Shown here: one piece after another, positions 43,225 to 51,545 of the stretch
Layout of the letters: each line of letters opens with the position of its first letter
Position numbering within the stretch: position 1 is the first letter of the stretch
Assembly (NCBI GenBank): GCA_958405565.1
Contig: CATYEN010000001.1
Coordinates: forward strand, 1 to 64,000
DNA: 64,000 nucleotides
Reading direction: 5' to 3'
From: an uncultured Collinsella sp.
Lineage (GTDB): Bacteria > Actinomycetota > Coriobacteriia > Coriobacteriales > Coriobacteriaceae
Position numbers and translations under genes: made by a program
Notes under the pieces: model-generated
Told to the model about the DNA's origin: nothing
Seen by the model: only the letters and a program-made list of their open reading frames with translations
The model's database searches: none

Positions 43225-44658
43225 ATGTCGCTTACCCAGTCAGCGGAGCGCGCCGCGCTCAACAAACTCATTGACTACCTGGACAGCAACCCGCAAGAAA
43301 ACATCGACAAGATCATGGACCTCATCAACAAGTTGGTCCCCGACAAGGTATTTCCTTCGCAGCGCGCCGCCTTTACCAACGTCATCAAGAGCCGTGGTAA
43401 CTGGTACGACCTCATCATGAAGATCTTCGACCTCAACCCCGAGATACGCTCGAGGCTGCTCAAGACCCTCATCGTCGATGGCAACCTGTTGGCCTGGCCA
43501 GAGCAGGAAAAGAGCCGCGAGAAGTGTCAGTGCAACATTCCGTGGGCCATTCTGCTGGACCCCACGAGCGCTTGCAACCTGCATTGCACGGGCTGCTGGG
43601 CCGCCGAGTACGGCTACAAGCAAAATCTGTCGTTCGACGACATCGACTCCATCGTCACGCAGGGCAAGGCCCTGGGCACCCACATCTACATCTACACCGG
43701 CGGCGAGCCGCTCGTCCGCAAGCACGACCTCATCAAGATTTGCGAGAAGCACCAGGACTGCGCGTTCCTGTGCTTCACCAACTCCACGCTCATCGACGAG
43801 GCGTTCTGCGACGACATGATTCGTGTGGCCAACTTTGTGCCCGCCATCAGCGCCGAGGGCAACGAGCACACCACCGACGCCCGCCGCGGCAAAGGAACGT
43901 ATGCCAAGATCGAGCACGCCATGAAGCTCCTGCGTGAGCGCAACCTGCCCTTTGGCATCTCCACCTGCTGGACCAGCGCCAACGCCGACACAGTTGCCAC
44001 TGAGGAGAACATGGATTGGATGATCAGCGAGGGCGCACTCTTCTGCTGGTACTTCCACTTTATGCCGGTCGGCCGAAACGCGACCTCCGAGCTTATGCCC
44101 ACGCCCGAGCAGCGCGAGCACATGTATCACTTTATCCGCGAGATGCGCGAGAAGAAGCCGCTGTTTACCCTCGACTTCCAAAACGACGGCGAGTACGTTG
44201 GCGGCTGCATCGCCGGCGGCCGTCGCTACCTACACATTAACGCCGCGGGCGACGTGGAGCCGTGTGTGTTCATCCACTACTCCAACGCCAACATCCACGA
44301 TATGAGCCTGCTCGATGCGCTGCGCTCTCCCCTGTTTATGAAGTACTACGAGAACATGCCGTTTAACGACAACTATCTCAAGCCGTGCCCCATGCTCGAG
44401 AATCCCGACATCCTGCCCAAGCTGGTCGCCGAGAGCGGCGCCCACAGCACCGACCTTATCGAGAAGGAGTCGCCCGAGCAGCTGCGCGACAAGACCAAGG
44501 CAGCAGCCGAGGCATGGTCGCCCGTGGCCGATCGCATTTGGAACGATCCCGACGATCCGCTCTACACCAAACGCCATGCGGACGAGACGCAGGGCATGGC
44601 CGACAGCGACATGCATAAGTTTGAACAACAGGGCCGCAAGCTCAAGAGCAACTGCTAG
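43225..44658 (+). CDS. Radical SAM protein with SPASM-like C-terminus, function unknown
   Basis: The 477-residue protein carries the radical SAM cluster motif CNLHCTGC (Cys117, 121, 124), then YTGGEPL as the SAM-binding GGE motif. Cysteines in GGCIAGG, VEPCVFIHY and LKPCPML could bind a second Fe-S cluster, as in SPASM/Twitch proteins. An N-terminal helical region of about 100 residues, ending in CQC, precedes the barrel. No peptide substrate, maturase partner or pathway gene lies beside it. Such proteins are common in anaerobes and some act on lipids or peptides; I cannot assign this one. ATG 43225 has AAAGGA eight bases upstream. Confidence 0.85.
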   Translation: MSLTQSAERAALNKLIDYLDSNPQENIDKIMDLINKLVPDKVFPSQRAAFTNVIKSRGNWYDLIMKIFDLNPEIRSRLLKTLIVDGNLLAWPEQEKSREKCQCNIPWAILLDPTSACNLHCTGCWAAEYGYKQNLSFDDIDSIVTQGKALGTHIYIYTGGEPLVRKHDLIKICEKHQDCAFLCFTNSTLIDEAFCDDMIRVANFVPAISAEGNEHTTDARRGKGTYAKIEHAMKLLRERNLPFGISTCWTSANADTVATEENMDWMISEGALFCWYFHFMPVGRNATSELMPTPEQREHMYHFIREMREKKPLFTLDFQNDGEYVGGCIAGGRRYLHINAAGDVEPCVFIHYSNANIHDMSLLDALRSPLFMKYYENMPFNDNYLKPCPMLENPDILPKLVAESGAHSTDLIEKESPEQLRDKTKAAAEAWSPVADRIWNDPDDPLYTKRHADETQGMADSDMHKFEQQGRKLKSNC

Positions 44659-44681
44659 TGCCCGATAACGCAGTTGCCAAA

Positions 44682-44732
44682 GAAGGCGCTGGGCCACGAG
44701 ATAGTCCTCGAGGCCCAGCGCCTTCTATATCT
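44682..44732 (+). terminator. Terminator after the radical SAM gene
   Basis: A perfect 14-base stem, GAAGGCGCTGGGCC (44682-44695)/GGCCCAGCGCCTTC (44712-44725), is followed by TATATCTT. Confidence 0.82.
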
Positions 44733-44745
44733 TCCAAAACCTCTT

Positions 44746-44803
44746 AAATTGCGGTGAAATAGTTCCTGTTTATGCTGCTGCAGACACTATTTCACCGCAA
44801 CTT
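44746..44803. repeat. Palindromic element, copy 3 of the TTGCGGTGAAATA family
   Basis: Perfect 15-base arms, TTGCGGTGAAATAGT (44749-44763) and its complement (44786-44800), enclose 22 bases with CCTGTTT. It marks the last backbone-like sequence before the cobalamin region. Confidence 0.87.
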
Positions 44804-44807
44804 ATTG

Positions 44808-44905
44808 AAGGGCCGTTTGCGCCAGTTCTGGGCGTCGTCCTCGAGCTATTGATGGATGACGGGCTTGTACGGGTCGAGCTTGCTCGGGGCGCTCCTCCTC
44901 GCGGG
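44808..44905 (-). pseudogene. IS21-family transposase (IstA) fragment
   Basis: The minus strand reads APSKLDPYKPVIHQ, a TAG stop, then LEDDAQNWRKR. This matches the part of IS21 IstA transposases between the helix-turn-helix and the catalytic core, where a Trp codon normally stands at the stop. After RKR the similarity ends abruptly, a few bases from palindromic element copy 3. No start, no catalytic core and no IstB partner remain. It lies between the end of cbiJ and the backbone, so it marks the downstream border of the cobalamin cluster. Confidence 0.7.
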
Positions 44906-44933
44906 CGGGAGGGCGCGCAGGAGCGGTGAGCGC

Positions 44934-45707
44934 CTAGCGCGCGAACTCCCGTAAGAGCTCGTCTTCCACTTCCCGAAGCGAAAGGGCCCCGCCTCCCTCG
45001 GCGGGACGGGAGACCACGATGCAGCGCGCTCCCACGTCGCACGCGGCGGCGAGCTTCTCGGCCGTGCCGCCTACGGTTCCCGAGTCCTTGGTCACAAGCC
45101 ACTGGGCGCCCACCTGCCGAAGCATCGCCTCGTTGAGCTCGCGGGTGAAGGGCCCCTGCATGCCGATGACGTGCGATGGCGAAAACCCCGCGTCGATGCA
45201 CTTCGTTATAGCACTGGGCAGCGGGAGCACACGCACGAAGAAGCGCTCTGCGAAATCGGCGACGAGCGTGTAGGGAGCAAGCTCCTTGCTCCCCGTCGTA
45301 AGAAGCGCGCGACCCGGGTTCTCGGAGAGAAAGCGCGCCGCGCAGGCGATCGACGCGACCGGCACGACGCCTTTGGGCAGCGCCTCGACCGGGCGCGCAA
45401 GGCGCAAGCATCGTGCACCCACGGCGAGCGAAGCGGCCCGGATGTTGCCGCTTGCGAGCGTAGCGAAGGGGTGCGTGGCGTCGACGACGATGCGCGCGCC
45501 GGAAAGCTCGCGCTCCATGTCGGCCTCGTCGAGCCTACCCGAATGCACCTCGACGCCCGGAAGCTCGCCCAAAAGCTCGCCTCCGTACTCGGTTGCCGCG
45601 TAGGCACGGGCGGGGATGCCCGCCCGGCTCGCCCATTCGCACAGAAGGCGGCCCTCGGTGGTGCCGGCGAAGATGCGCAGCGCCGGCGCGGATGCGGGCG
45701 CCGTCAC
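44934..45707 (-). CDS. cbiJ: Precorrin-6A / cobalt-precorrin-6A reductase
   Basis: This 257-residue enzyme reduces the corrin ring of (cobalt-)precorrin-6A with NAD(P)H. It begins with RIFAGTTEGRLLCEWA, the family's dinucleotide-site start, and has VDATHPFA, ALLTTGSKEL, HVIGMQGPFT and WLVTKDSGTVGGT. GTG 45707 overlaps the cbiC stop (GTGA). A much longer upstream frame lies inside cbiC and is not used. It is the last gene of the cobalamin operon. Confidence 0.9.
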   Translation of the reverse strand: MTAPASAPALRIFAGTTEGRLLCEWASRAGIPARAYAATEYGGELLGELPGVEVHSGRLDEADMERELSGARIVVDATHPFATLASGNIRAASLAVGARCLRLARPVEALPKGVVPVASIACAARFLSENPGRALLTTGSKELAPYTLVADFAERFFVRVLPLPSAITKCIDAGFSPSHVIGMQGPFTRELNEAMLRQVGAQWLVTKDSGTVGGTAEKLAAACDVGARCIVVSRPAEGGGALSLREVEDELLREFAR

Positions 45708-46345
45708 TTCGGGCCGCCTGGGCGCGTGATCTGGTAGAGCAGCGCGTTCATAATGGCGGCCGCCACGGTCGAGCCGCCCTTGCGACCCCTCGCGACGATG
45801 GCCGGCACGCGTCGCGCGAGTAGCTCCTCTTTCGCCTCGACCACGTTCACAAACCCGACCGGCACCCCAACGACGAGCGCGGGCGCGATCTTCCCCGCGT
45901 CCATGAGCTCGGCGAGGCGCAGAAGTGCTGTGGGAGCGTTGCCGACGGCCACGATAAGCGGACCCTCGATGCGGCAAGCTTTGTCCATGCTCGCAACGGC
46001 GCGAGTCGTGCCCGCGGCGCGCGCAGCCGCGGCGACATCAGGGTCGGCCATGTAGCACACGGCCTTGCAGCCGAGCTTCGCGAGCGCGGGCTTGCTTATG
46101 CCTGCGAGCGCCATGTTCGTGTCGGTGAGCACCGTGGCCCCTGCGCGCAGTGCGTCGAGCGCACAGTGCGCGGCGTCATGGGTGAACACGAGGGAATCGG
46201 CGTACGAGAAGTCGGCAGTGGTGTGGATGACGCGCTTCACGACGGGCTCTTCGAGCGGCGGGAACGTGCGGCCGCCGAGCTCTTCGGTGATGATCTCGAA
46301 GCTGTGCCGCTCGATGTCGCCGGGCGCCATCTCCTTGGAATCCAT
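45704..46345 (-). CDS. cbiC: Precorrin-8X / cobalt-precorrin-8 methylmutase
   Basis: The 213-residue enzyme moves the C11 methyl group to C12, giving (cobalt-)hydrogenobyrinate or cobyrinate. Family motifs are IERHSFEII, RVIHTTADFSYA with the catalytic histidine, TDTNMALAGI and GVPVGFVNVVEAKEEL. The length is typical. It directly follows cobO, whose stop codon abuts its start, and overlaps cbiJ by 4 bases. Confidence 0.94.
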   Translation of the reverse strand: MDSKEMAPGDIERHSFEIITEELGGRTFPPLEEPVVKRVIHTTADFSYADSLVFTHDAAHCALDALRAGATVLTDTNMALAGISKPALAKLGCKAVCYMADPDVAAAARAAGTTRAVASMDKACRIEGPLIVAVGNAPTALLRLAELMDAGKIAPALVVGVPVGFVNVVEAKEELLARRVPAIVARGRKGGSTVAAAIMNALLYQITRPGGPK

Positions 46346-46861
46346 CTAGTACTCCACTCCTTCCCTTGCACATATCCCCTGAGTGTAGGGGTGTTTCTCG
46401 CACCGCATCTCGGTTATGTAGTCGGCCTTCTCCACGATCTTGCGGGAAGGCGCGCGCCCGGTGAGCGCTACTTCGACGCCGCGCGCGGACATATCGAGCG
46501 CGCGGTCCACGAGCGCCTCGTCGACAAGCCCCTTCGAAAGCGCGTCGAGCGCCTCGTCGAGCACGAGCAGCCCCTCCTGCGCGCCCTCGAGCTCGGCGAG
46601 CGCGGAAGCGAGGTTTTCATTGTGCAGCTCGCACGTCGCGGCAAGTTCTTCCGACGTCATCGACCAGGTAAACTTGTCCGACACCTTCCCCGCGAACACG
46701 GGCACGCCGAAATGCTGGGCGAGCAGGCGCGCCTCCCCGCTTTCGCCGTCTTTCAGGAACTGCACGACGACGACGCGGCGGCCTGCAGCGAGCATGCGAA
46801 GGGCGAGGCCCATCGCCGCCGTGGTCTTGCCTTTGCCGTCGCCATGATACACGTGGATCAT
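46346..46861 (-). CDS. cobO: Corrinoid adenosyltransferase (CobA/CobO/BtuR type)
   Basis: This 171-residue enzyme attaches the adenosyl group to cobalt(I) corrinoids. The N-terminus HVYHGDGKGKTTAAMGLAL holds the P-loop, followed by VVVVQFLKDGESGE, LLVLDEALDAL and VALTGRAPS. ATG 46861 overlaps the cobyric acid synthase stop (ATGA), with GGAGGG upstream. The longer frame that runs into the upstream gene is a shadow. It would act on cob(I)yrinate diamide before amidation by CbiP. Confidence 0.93.
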   Translation of the reverse strand: MIHVYHGDGKGKTTAAMGLALRMLAAGRRVVVVQFLKDGESGEARLLAQHFGVPVFAGKVSDKFTWSMTSEELAATCELHNENLASALAELEGAQEGLLVLDEALDALSKGLVDEALVDRALDMSARGVEVALTGRAPSRKIVEKADYITEMRCEKHPYTQGICAREGVEY

Positions 46862-48357
46862 ACGCCCTCCTCGATAATGCGGTAGACATACTCCATGTCG
46901 AGCGCTCCGCGCACGACGTCGGCCAGGCGGTCGAACTCGCACGCACGGTGATCGGCCGCGGAAGCCGCGCCCGCAGCACCCACGACGCTCTCGGGCAGGC
47001 CGCGCATGCGCGCGAGCGAGCGCGCGAGGGCGAGCGCCACCCCCGGTTCGTCGAACAGGCCGTGGAGATAGGTTCCGAACACGTTTCCGCAGGCCGCGCC
47101 TTCTGGTTTGCCGCCAATCGTGCCCGCAGGGGCGCAGGAGACGGTCGTTTCGCCGTCGTGAATCTCGTACCCGCGCGCCGTCATGCCGTTCCACACCGAG
47201 AACGCGCCTTGGGCACCCGTGATGCGCAGCTCGGACTGGGCGAGGTGCTTTTCCTCCTTGAACACCGTACTTGCAGGGATGAGACCGAGCCCGCGCGCAG
47301 TGCCAGCGCCTTCCCTGCCGTGCGGGTCGGAAAGCTCGTCTCCCAAAAGCTGGTAGCCTCCGCATATGCCGAGCACCGGCGTGCCCGCGCCCGAAAGCGC
47401 GCGTACACAGGCTCCGATGCCGCTAGCAGCAAGCCAGCGCGCGTCGTCGAGCGTGGTCTTCGAGCCGGGAAGCACCACCAGGTCGGGTCGGCCCAGATCG
47501 GTCGTCGAGGAAACGTAGCGCACACCCACGCCGGGCACGCGCGAAAGCGGGTCGAAGTCGGTAAAGTTCGACAGATGCGGAAGGCGTACGACGGCGACGT
47601 CGATGACGCCGCGCGCCTCGCGGGCGGATAGGCGCGGCGCGAGCGAGTCCTCGTCGTCCAGGTCGAGCGTAAGATACGGCACGACCCCCACGACGGGAAC
47701 CCCGCACATCTTCTCGAGCGGGACCAAACCCGGGCGCAGGATTTCCACATCGCCGCGGAACTTGTTCACCACAAGGCCCCGCAAAAGCGCGCGATCCTCG
47801 GGGGCAAAGAGCGCGACCGTGCCGTAGAGCTGGGCAAACACCCCGCCCGGGTCGATGTCGCCCGCGAGCAGCACGGGGGAGGACACGGCGCGCGCGAGCC
47901 CCATGTTGACGATGTCGTTTTCGGCAAGGTTGATTTCGGCGGGGCTGCCGGCGCCCTCGATAACGATGACGTCGTTTTCCTCCGCGAGCGAATCGAACGC
48001 CTCCAAAATCTGCGGCATGAGCGCCTTCTTTCGCGCGAAGTAGTCCCTAGCAGCGAAGGCTCCCTGCGCCTTGCCGGCCACGATGAGCTGGCTACGGTGG
48101 TCGCTTTCGGGCTTGAGCAGGATGGGGTTCATGCGCACGTCGGGCGCGATGCCGCACGCCTCGGCCTGCATGATCTGGGCGCGCCCCATCTCGAGCCCGT
48201 CGGCCGTGACACCGCTGTTGAGCGCCATGTTCTGGCTCTTGAAGGGAGTCACGCGCAGGCCGTCCTGCGAAAGCACACGGCACAGCCCCGCCGCAAGCAG
48301 GCTCTTCCCCGCGTTCGACATGGTGCCCTGGATCATGATGGGTTTCGCCCTACCCAC
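46858..48357 (-). CDS. cbiP: Cobyric acid synthase (glutamine-dependent amidase)
   Basis: This 499-residue enzyme, also called CobQ, adds four amides to adenosylcobyrinate a,c-diamide. The synthetase domain begins PIMIQGTMSNAGKSLLAAGL and has FKSQNMALNS and VIEGAGSPAEINL. The glutamine amidotransferase domain has GICGGYQLLG (nucleophile Cys), RGYEIHDGET and NVFGTYLHGLFD. GTG 48357 overlaps the cobD stop codon and has AAGGAG ten bases upstream. The length is normal. Confidence 0.94.
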   Translation of the reverse strand: MGRAKPIMIQGTMSNAGKSLLAAGLCRVLSQDGLRVTPFKSQNMALNSGVTADGLEMGRAQIMQAEACGIAPDVRMNPILLKPESDHRSQLIVAGKAQGAFAARDYFARKKALMPQILEAFDSLAEENDVIVIEGAGSPAEINLAENDIVNMGLARAVSSPVLLAGDIDPGGVFAQLYGTVALFAPEDRALLRGLVVNKFRGDVEILRPGLVPLEKMCGVPVVGVVPYLTLDLDDEDSLAPRLSAREARGVIDVAVVRLPHLSNFTDFDPLSRVPGVGVRYVSSTTDLGRPDLVVLPGSKTTLDDARWLAASGIGACVRALSGAGTPVLGICGGYQLLGDELSDPHGREGAGTARGLGLIPASTVFKEEKHLAQSELRITGAQGAFSVWNGMTARGYEIHDGETTVSCAPAGTIGGKPEGAACGNVFGTYLHGLFDEPGVALALARSLARMRGLPESVVGAAGAASAADHRACEFDRLADVVRGALDMEYVYRIIEEGV

Positions 48358-49573
48358 GGGTATCGACCTCCTTCGCCGAGCCTCGGCCATCCGCGCCCGC
48401 CATAGCGCCGCTGCAAGAAGCGCCGCCCCGTTCGTCGGGTTCGCCTTCGCCGGATGCGCCTTCCGCCCGAAGCGCGCGGCTGAACGCCATCGCAAGCCGG
48501 GCGTTCTCCTTGCGCGTGCGCACCGCGACGCGGCACCAGAAACGGGACAGTACCGAAAACGAGTCGCACGTGCGGACCAAAACCCCCTGTTTATACAGGC
48601 GCTCGGGGATGTCTTTCGCCGGCGTGCGGACTAAAAGGAAGTTCGCATCCGACGGCACGACGGAAAGCCCGAGCGAGGAGAGCTCGCGGGAAAGCCACGC
48701 TCGCTCGCCCGCCAATACATCGCGCGTGCGCGAGACGTATTCGACGTCTTCCAGGGCGGCGATACCCGCGGCCTCGGCGACCGAAGAGACGGGCCACGCC
48801 TGCCCCGCCCGGCGAATCCCCTCGATGAGTTGGGCGTTTCCGCTGATCAGATATCCCAACCGCAACCCCGCCATTCCGTAGAGCTTGGTGAACGCGGAGA
48901 GCACGGCCACATGGCGCGAACACGCGGCGCGTGCGGCCACGCTCCTTTCGCGGGCGTCGGGCGCAAATCCGAGGAAGCACTCGTCCACGACGAGCAGCGC
49001 GCCCACCTGCTCGCAGCGGCAAGCCGCGGCATCGATCACACGGGGGGCGACGAGGCGCCCCGTCGGGTTGTTCGGATTGCAGAGGTACGCCACGTCTCCC
49101 GGCCCCTCGATCGCGCGGGCGAAGGAGGCGGGCACGTCGAAGTCGTCCGCTTCGGAGAGCGGGAACTCCTGCACGCATGCGCCATAGTACGATGCCGCCT
49201 CCGCATATTCAGAGAACGTCGGCGCGCACACGACGATGCGTTTCGGGCGCACCGCCGCGGCGAGCCGCCAGATGATGTCGGACGCGCCCGCGCCGCAGAC
49301 GATAGTATCTTCGGGAATGCCCTGGTCGCGCGCTAGGGCGCGAACGAGGGCGAGGCTTTCCCTATCGGGGTAGGCGTCGATTCGAGAAAGCGCCTTGCAA
49401 GCTGCGGCGACGGCGCGCGGCGAGGGGCCTGCCGGATTCACGTTCACCGAGAAGTCAATGAGGTCGGAGGCACCCCCTTCGCAAGCGATGCCGAGCGATT
49501 GCGCGCTGCCCCCATGCGTGCGGGCGCGCAGGATTCCCCCGGCAGCCCGGGGCGCGGCGTGGTCTTTCCTCAT
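48350..49573 (-). CDS. cobD: Threonine-phosphate decarboxylase (CobD-like aminotransferase)
   Basis: The 407-residue PLP enzyme should decarboxylate threonine-phosphate to aminopropanol phosphate, the linker of the nucleotide loop. It shows NPAGPSPRAV, the substrate-binding NPNNPTGRLV, LVVDECFLGF and the PLP lysine in SAFTKLYGMAGLRLGY. A Gly/Ala/Glu-rich tail of about 35 residues is extra. ATG 49573 overlaps the cbiB stop (ATGA). Histidinol-phosphate aminotransferase is a relative, but the cbiB neighbour decides the role. The partner threonine kinase is not in the window. Confidence 0.9.
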   Translation of the reverse strand: MRKDHAAPRAAGGILRARTHGGSAQSLGIACEGGASDLIDFSVNVNPAGPSPRAVAAACKALSRIDAYPDRESLALVRALARDQGIPEDTIVCGAGASDIIWRLAAAVRPKRIVVCAPTFSEYAEAASYYGACVQEFPLSEADDFDVPASFARAIEGPGDVAYLCNPNNPTGRLVAPRVIDAAACRCEQVGALLVVDECFLGFAPDARERSVAARAACSRHVAVLSAFTKLYGMAGLRLGYLISGNAQLIEGIRRAGQAWPVSSVAEAAGIAALEDVEYVSRTRDVLAGERAWLSRELSSLGLSVVPSDANFLLVRTPAKDIPERLYKQGVLVRTCDSFSVLSRFWCRVAVRTRKENARLAMAFSRALRAEGASGEGEPDERGGASCSGAMAGADGRGSAKEVDTRG

Positions 49574-50544
49574 GCCATCGCCCCCACGGCGAGCACGACC
49601 GCCGCGCGCGCGGCGCCGAAGACGACGAGCGCGCATACGGACGCGGCGAGCATGAGCCTTGTCGCCCGGGCGATGTCGCCCCACTGGATTTCGCGGGACG
49701 CGTCGCCTATCGTCGGTTTCTCAACGAGCTTGCCGAAATACACCGCGCGTCCTGCCAGGCGCAGCCCGAGCGCGCCCGCGCACGCTGACTCGGTCTGCGC
49801 CGCGTTCGGGCTCGCATGGCGACGCCTGTCGCGGCGCCAGATGCGCGCCGCCCCGCGCGCGTCGAGCCCGACGATCGGGCACACGGCGATCATGAGCAGG
49901 GCCGATAAGCGCGAGGGAATCCAGTTCAGCGCATCGTCGAGGCGCGCCGAAGCGCAGCCGAAGTCGATGTAGCGCTCGTTTTTGTAGCCCACCATGCTGT
50001 CGAGCGTGTTCACCGCCTTGTACGCCATGCCCAAGGGCGCACCCCCGATCATAAGGTAGAAAAGCGGCGCGATGACGCCGTCGCTCGCGTTCTCCGCCAC
50101 CGTTTCCACAGCGGCGCGCGCGATGCCCTGCTCGTCGAGAACAGACGTGTCGCGTCCCACGATGAGCCCGACGGCTTCGCGCGCCGCGACAAGGCCGCCC
50201 TTCGAGAACGCGCGGGCCACGGCCAGGCTCTGGCGGCGCAGCTCGCATGCCGCGAGAATCTGATAGCTCGCCCATGCCTCGGCCACGAAGCGCAAGCCGG
50301 AGTGAACCATGCCGCAAAGACGCAGGATTCCCCAGGTCAAAAGCCCACACGCAAGCGGAAGCGCCACGGCAAGCACAAGCCCTGCGGCGCGCGTGCCCGC
50401 GGACGTTTGCGGGAATGCGCCCCGCAGGCGGCCTTCGGCCCACGTGATCGCGCGCCCCATGGCGACGACGGGATGGGGAAGCCAGCGCGGGTCGCCGAAG
50501 GCAAGGTCGGCCGCGAACCCGGCGGCGACGGCAAGAATCGTCAT
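49570..50544 (-). CDS. cbiB: Adenosylcobinamide-phosphate synthase
   Basis: This 324-residue membrane protein couples adenosylcobyrate to aminopropanol phosphate. The start MTILAVAAGFAADLAFGDPR and HPVVAMGRAI are typical, as are TVAENASDGVIAPLFY, GAPLGMAYKAVNTLDSMVGY and DDALNWIPSRLSAL. Several hydrophobic helices surround these. ATG 50544 overlaps the preceding stop codon (TGATG). It sits next to cobD, which makes its aminopropanol phosphate substrate. Confidence 0.94.
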   Translation of the reverse strand: MTILAVAAGFAADLAFGDPRWLPHPVVAMGRAITWAEGRLRGAFPQTSAGTRAAGLVLAVALPLACGLLTWGILRLCGMVHSGLRFVAEAWASYQILAACELRRQSLAVARAFSKGGLVAAREAVGLIVGRDTSVLDEQGIARAAVETVAENASDGVIAPLFYLMIGGAPLGMAYKAVNTLDSMVGYKNERYIDFGCASARLDDALNWIPSRLSALLMIAVCPIVGLDARGAARIWRRDRRRHASPNAAQTESACAGALGLRLAGRAVYFGKLVEKPTIGDASREIQWGDIARATRLMLAASVCALVVFGAARAAVVLAVGAMA

Positions 50545-51545
50545 CACCGGGCATCGCCCCCCGAAGCGGGGCGAACGTCGCGAAGGCAGCGCCCATCCCA
50601 AGTGGCGGCCCATGCGCCGCCCGGCTCGGTATGCACGTCGAAGTATCCCATTTTCGGGACAGCTAGCTCGGAGAGCAGCGCTTTCACGGTACCCGCGTGA
50701 ACGACGAAGACGGCGCGCCCACTCCCCTGGGCGCGCTCCGATTCGCACGCCTCCCGAAACGCCGCGATGACGCGGCGGGTGAAATCGCTCTTGCCCTCGC
50801 CATGCGGGCAGCGCGTCTCGCACCAGGAGTCTACCCACGCGCGATAGCGCGCATCCTCTTTAAGCTCGGCGGCGCTTCGCCCCTCGAAGTCGCCGAAATC
50901 CATCTCGCGCAGACCGGGGCACGCCATAAGCTCCGCGTTCGGGAAGAGGATGCGCGCCGTCTGGTCGGTGCGGGCCATGCCGCTCGTGATAACACGGAAC
51001 ACGTCACGATCGCACGCGAGGTCGCGCAAAGCGCGCTCGCCCGCACTCGACAGGGGCTCGTCGGTGCCCGCCCCGCTGTAGCGATGGTCTTCCGTGCCCG
51101 CCGTGGCACCATGGCGCACGAAGACGACTTCCAAAGGCGCACCCGCGCCCTGCGTCCCTCGAGGTGCATCGGCAAGGTTTCCTTTGATGACCTGGGGAAT
51201 CCCGCACGTCATGCGCACGACGACGTCGGCGCGCGCAGCGAGCGCGCATCCCAGGCGCCCCGCGCGCTCGCGCCATTGGGCGTCTTCCGCACTCATGGGG
51301 ACGACCCCCGAGCCGACCAAGGGCAGAATCACTGCGTCGAAGCCGATCAGCCGCTCGAGCGCCCGGTCAGCGTCGAGCGCGCGTACGAGTTCCTCAGCAC
51401 GGTATGCGACGCGGCCGGCAAAAGCCGCGGGCACGCCGCCCTCCGCAAGCTGCGCCGCGTCGACGAAATCGTCCGCCGCGAACCCGAGTTTTTCGCGCAC
51501 GAAGGTCCTCTTCCCCGAATGCGCGCCACCTACCACGAGCATCAT
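50544..51545 (-). CDS. Fusion of a CobU-like kinase domain and a CobC-like alpha-ribazole phosphatase
   Basis: The 333-residue protein has two parts. Residues 1 to about 135 resemble adenosylcobinamide kinase/guanylyltransferase: P-loop VVGGAHSGKRTF, PLVGSGVVPM and VRMTCGIPQVIKG. From about residue 145 it is a histidine phosphatase: VFVRHGATAGTEDHRYSG with catalytic RHG, REMDFGDFEGR and VFVVHAGTVKALLSEL. CobC removes the phosphate from alpha-ribazole-5'-phosphate or adenosylcobalamin phosphate. A full-length CobU is encoded 0.8 kb upstream, so the kinase half is a second, diverged copy whose activity is uncertain. ATG 51545 overlaps the cobS stop. Confidence 0.85.
   Translation of the reverse strand: MMLVVGGAHSGKRTFVREKLGFAADDFVDAAQLAEGGVPAAFAGRVAYRAEELVRALDADRALERLIGFDAVILPLVGSGVVPMSAEDAQWRERAGRLGCALAARADVVVRMTCGIPQVIKGNLADAPRGTQGAGAPLEVVFVRHGATAGTEDHRYSGAGTDEPLSSAGERALRDLACDRDVFRVITSGMARTDQTARILFPNAELMACPGLREMDFGDFEGRSAAELKEDARYRAWVDSWCETRCPHGEGKSDFTRRVIAAFREACESERAQGSGRAVFVVHAGTVKALLSELAVPKMGYFDVHTEPGGAWAATWDGRCLRDVRPASGGDAR

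Noticed and set aside
44770..45411. Long minus-strand frame and many similar arginine- or proline-rich frames through 44.8-61.2 kb
   Set aside because: They overlap well-identified cobalamin genes in other frames and have compositions typical of shadow frames in very GC-rich DNA.
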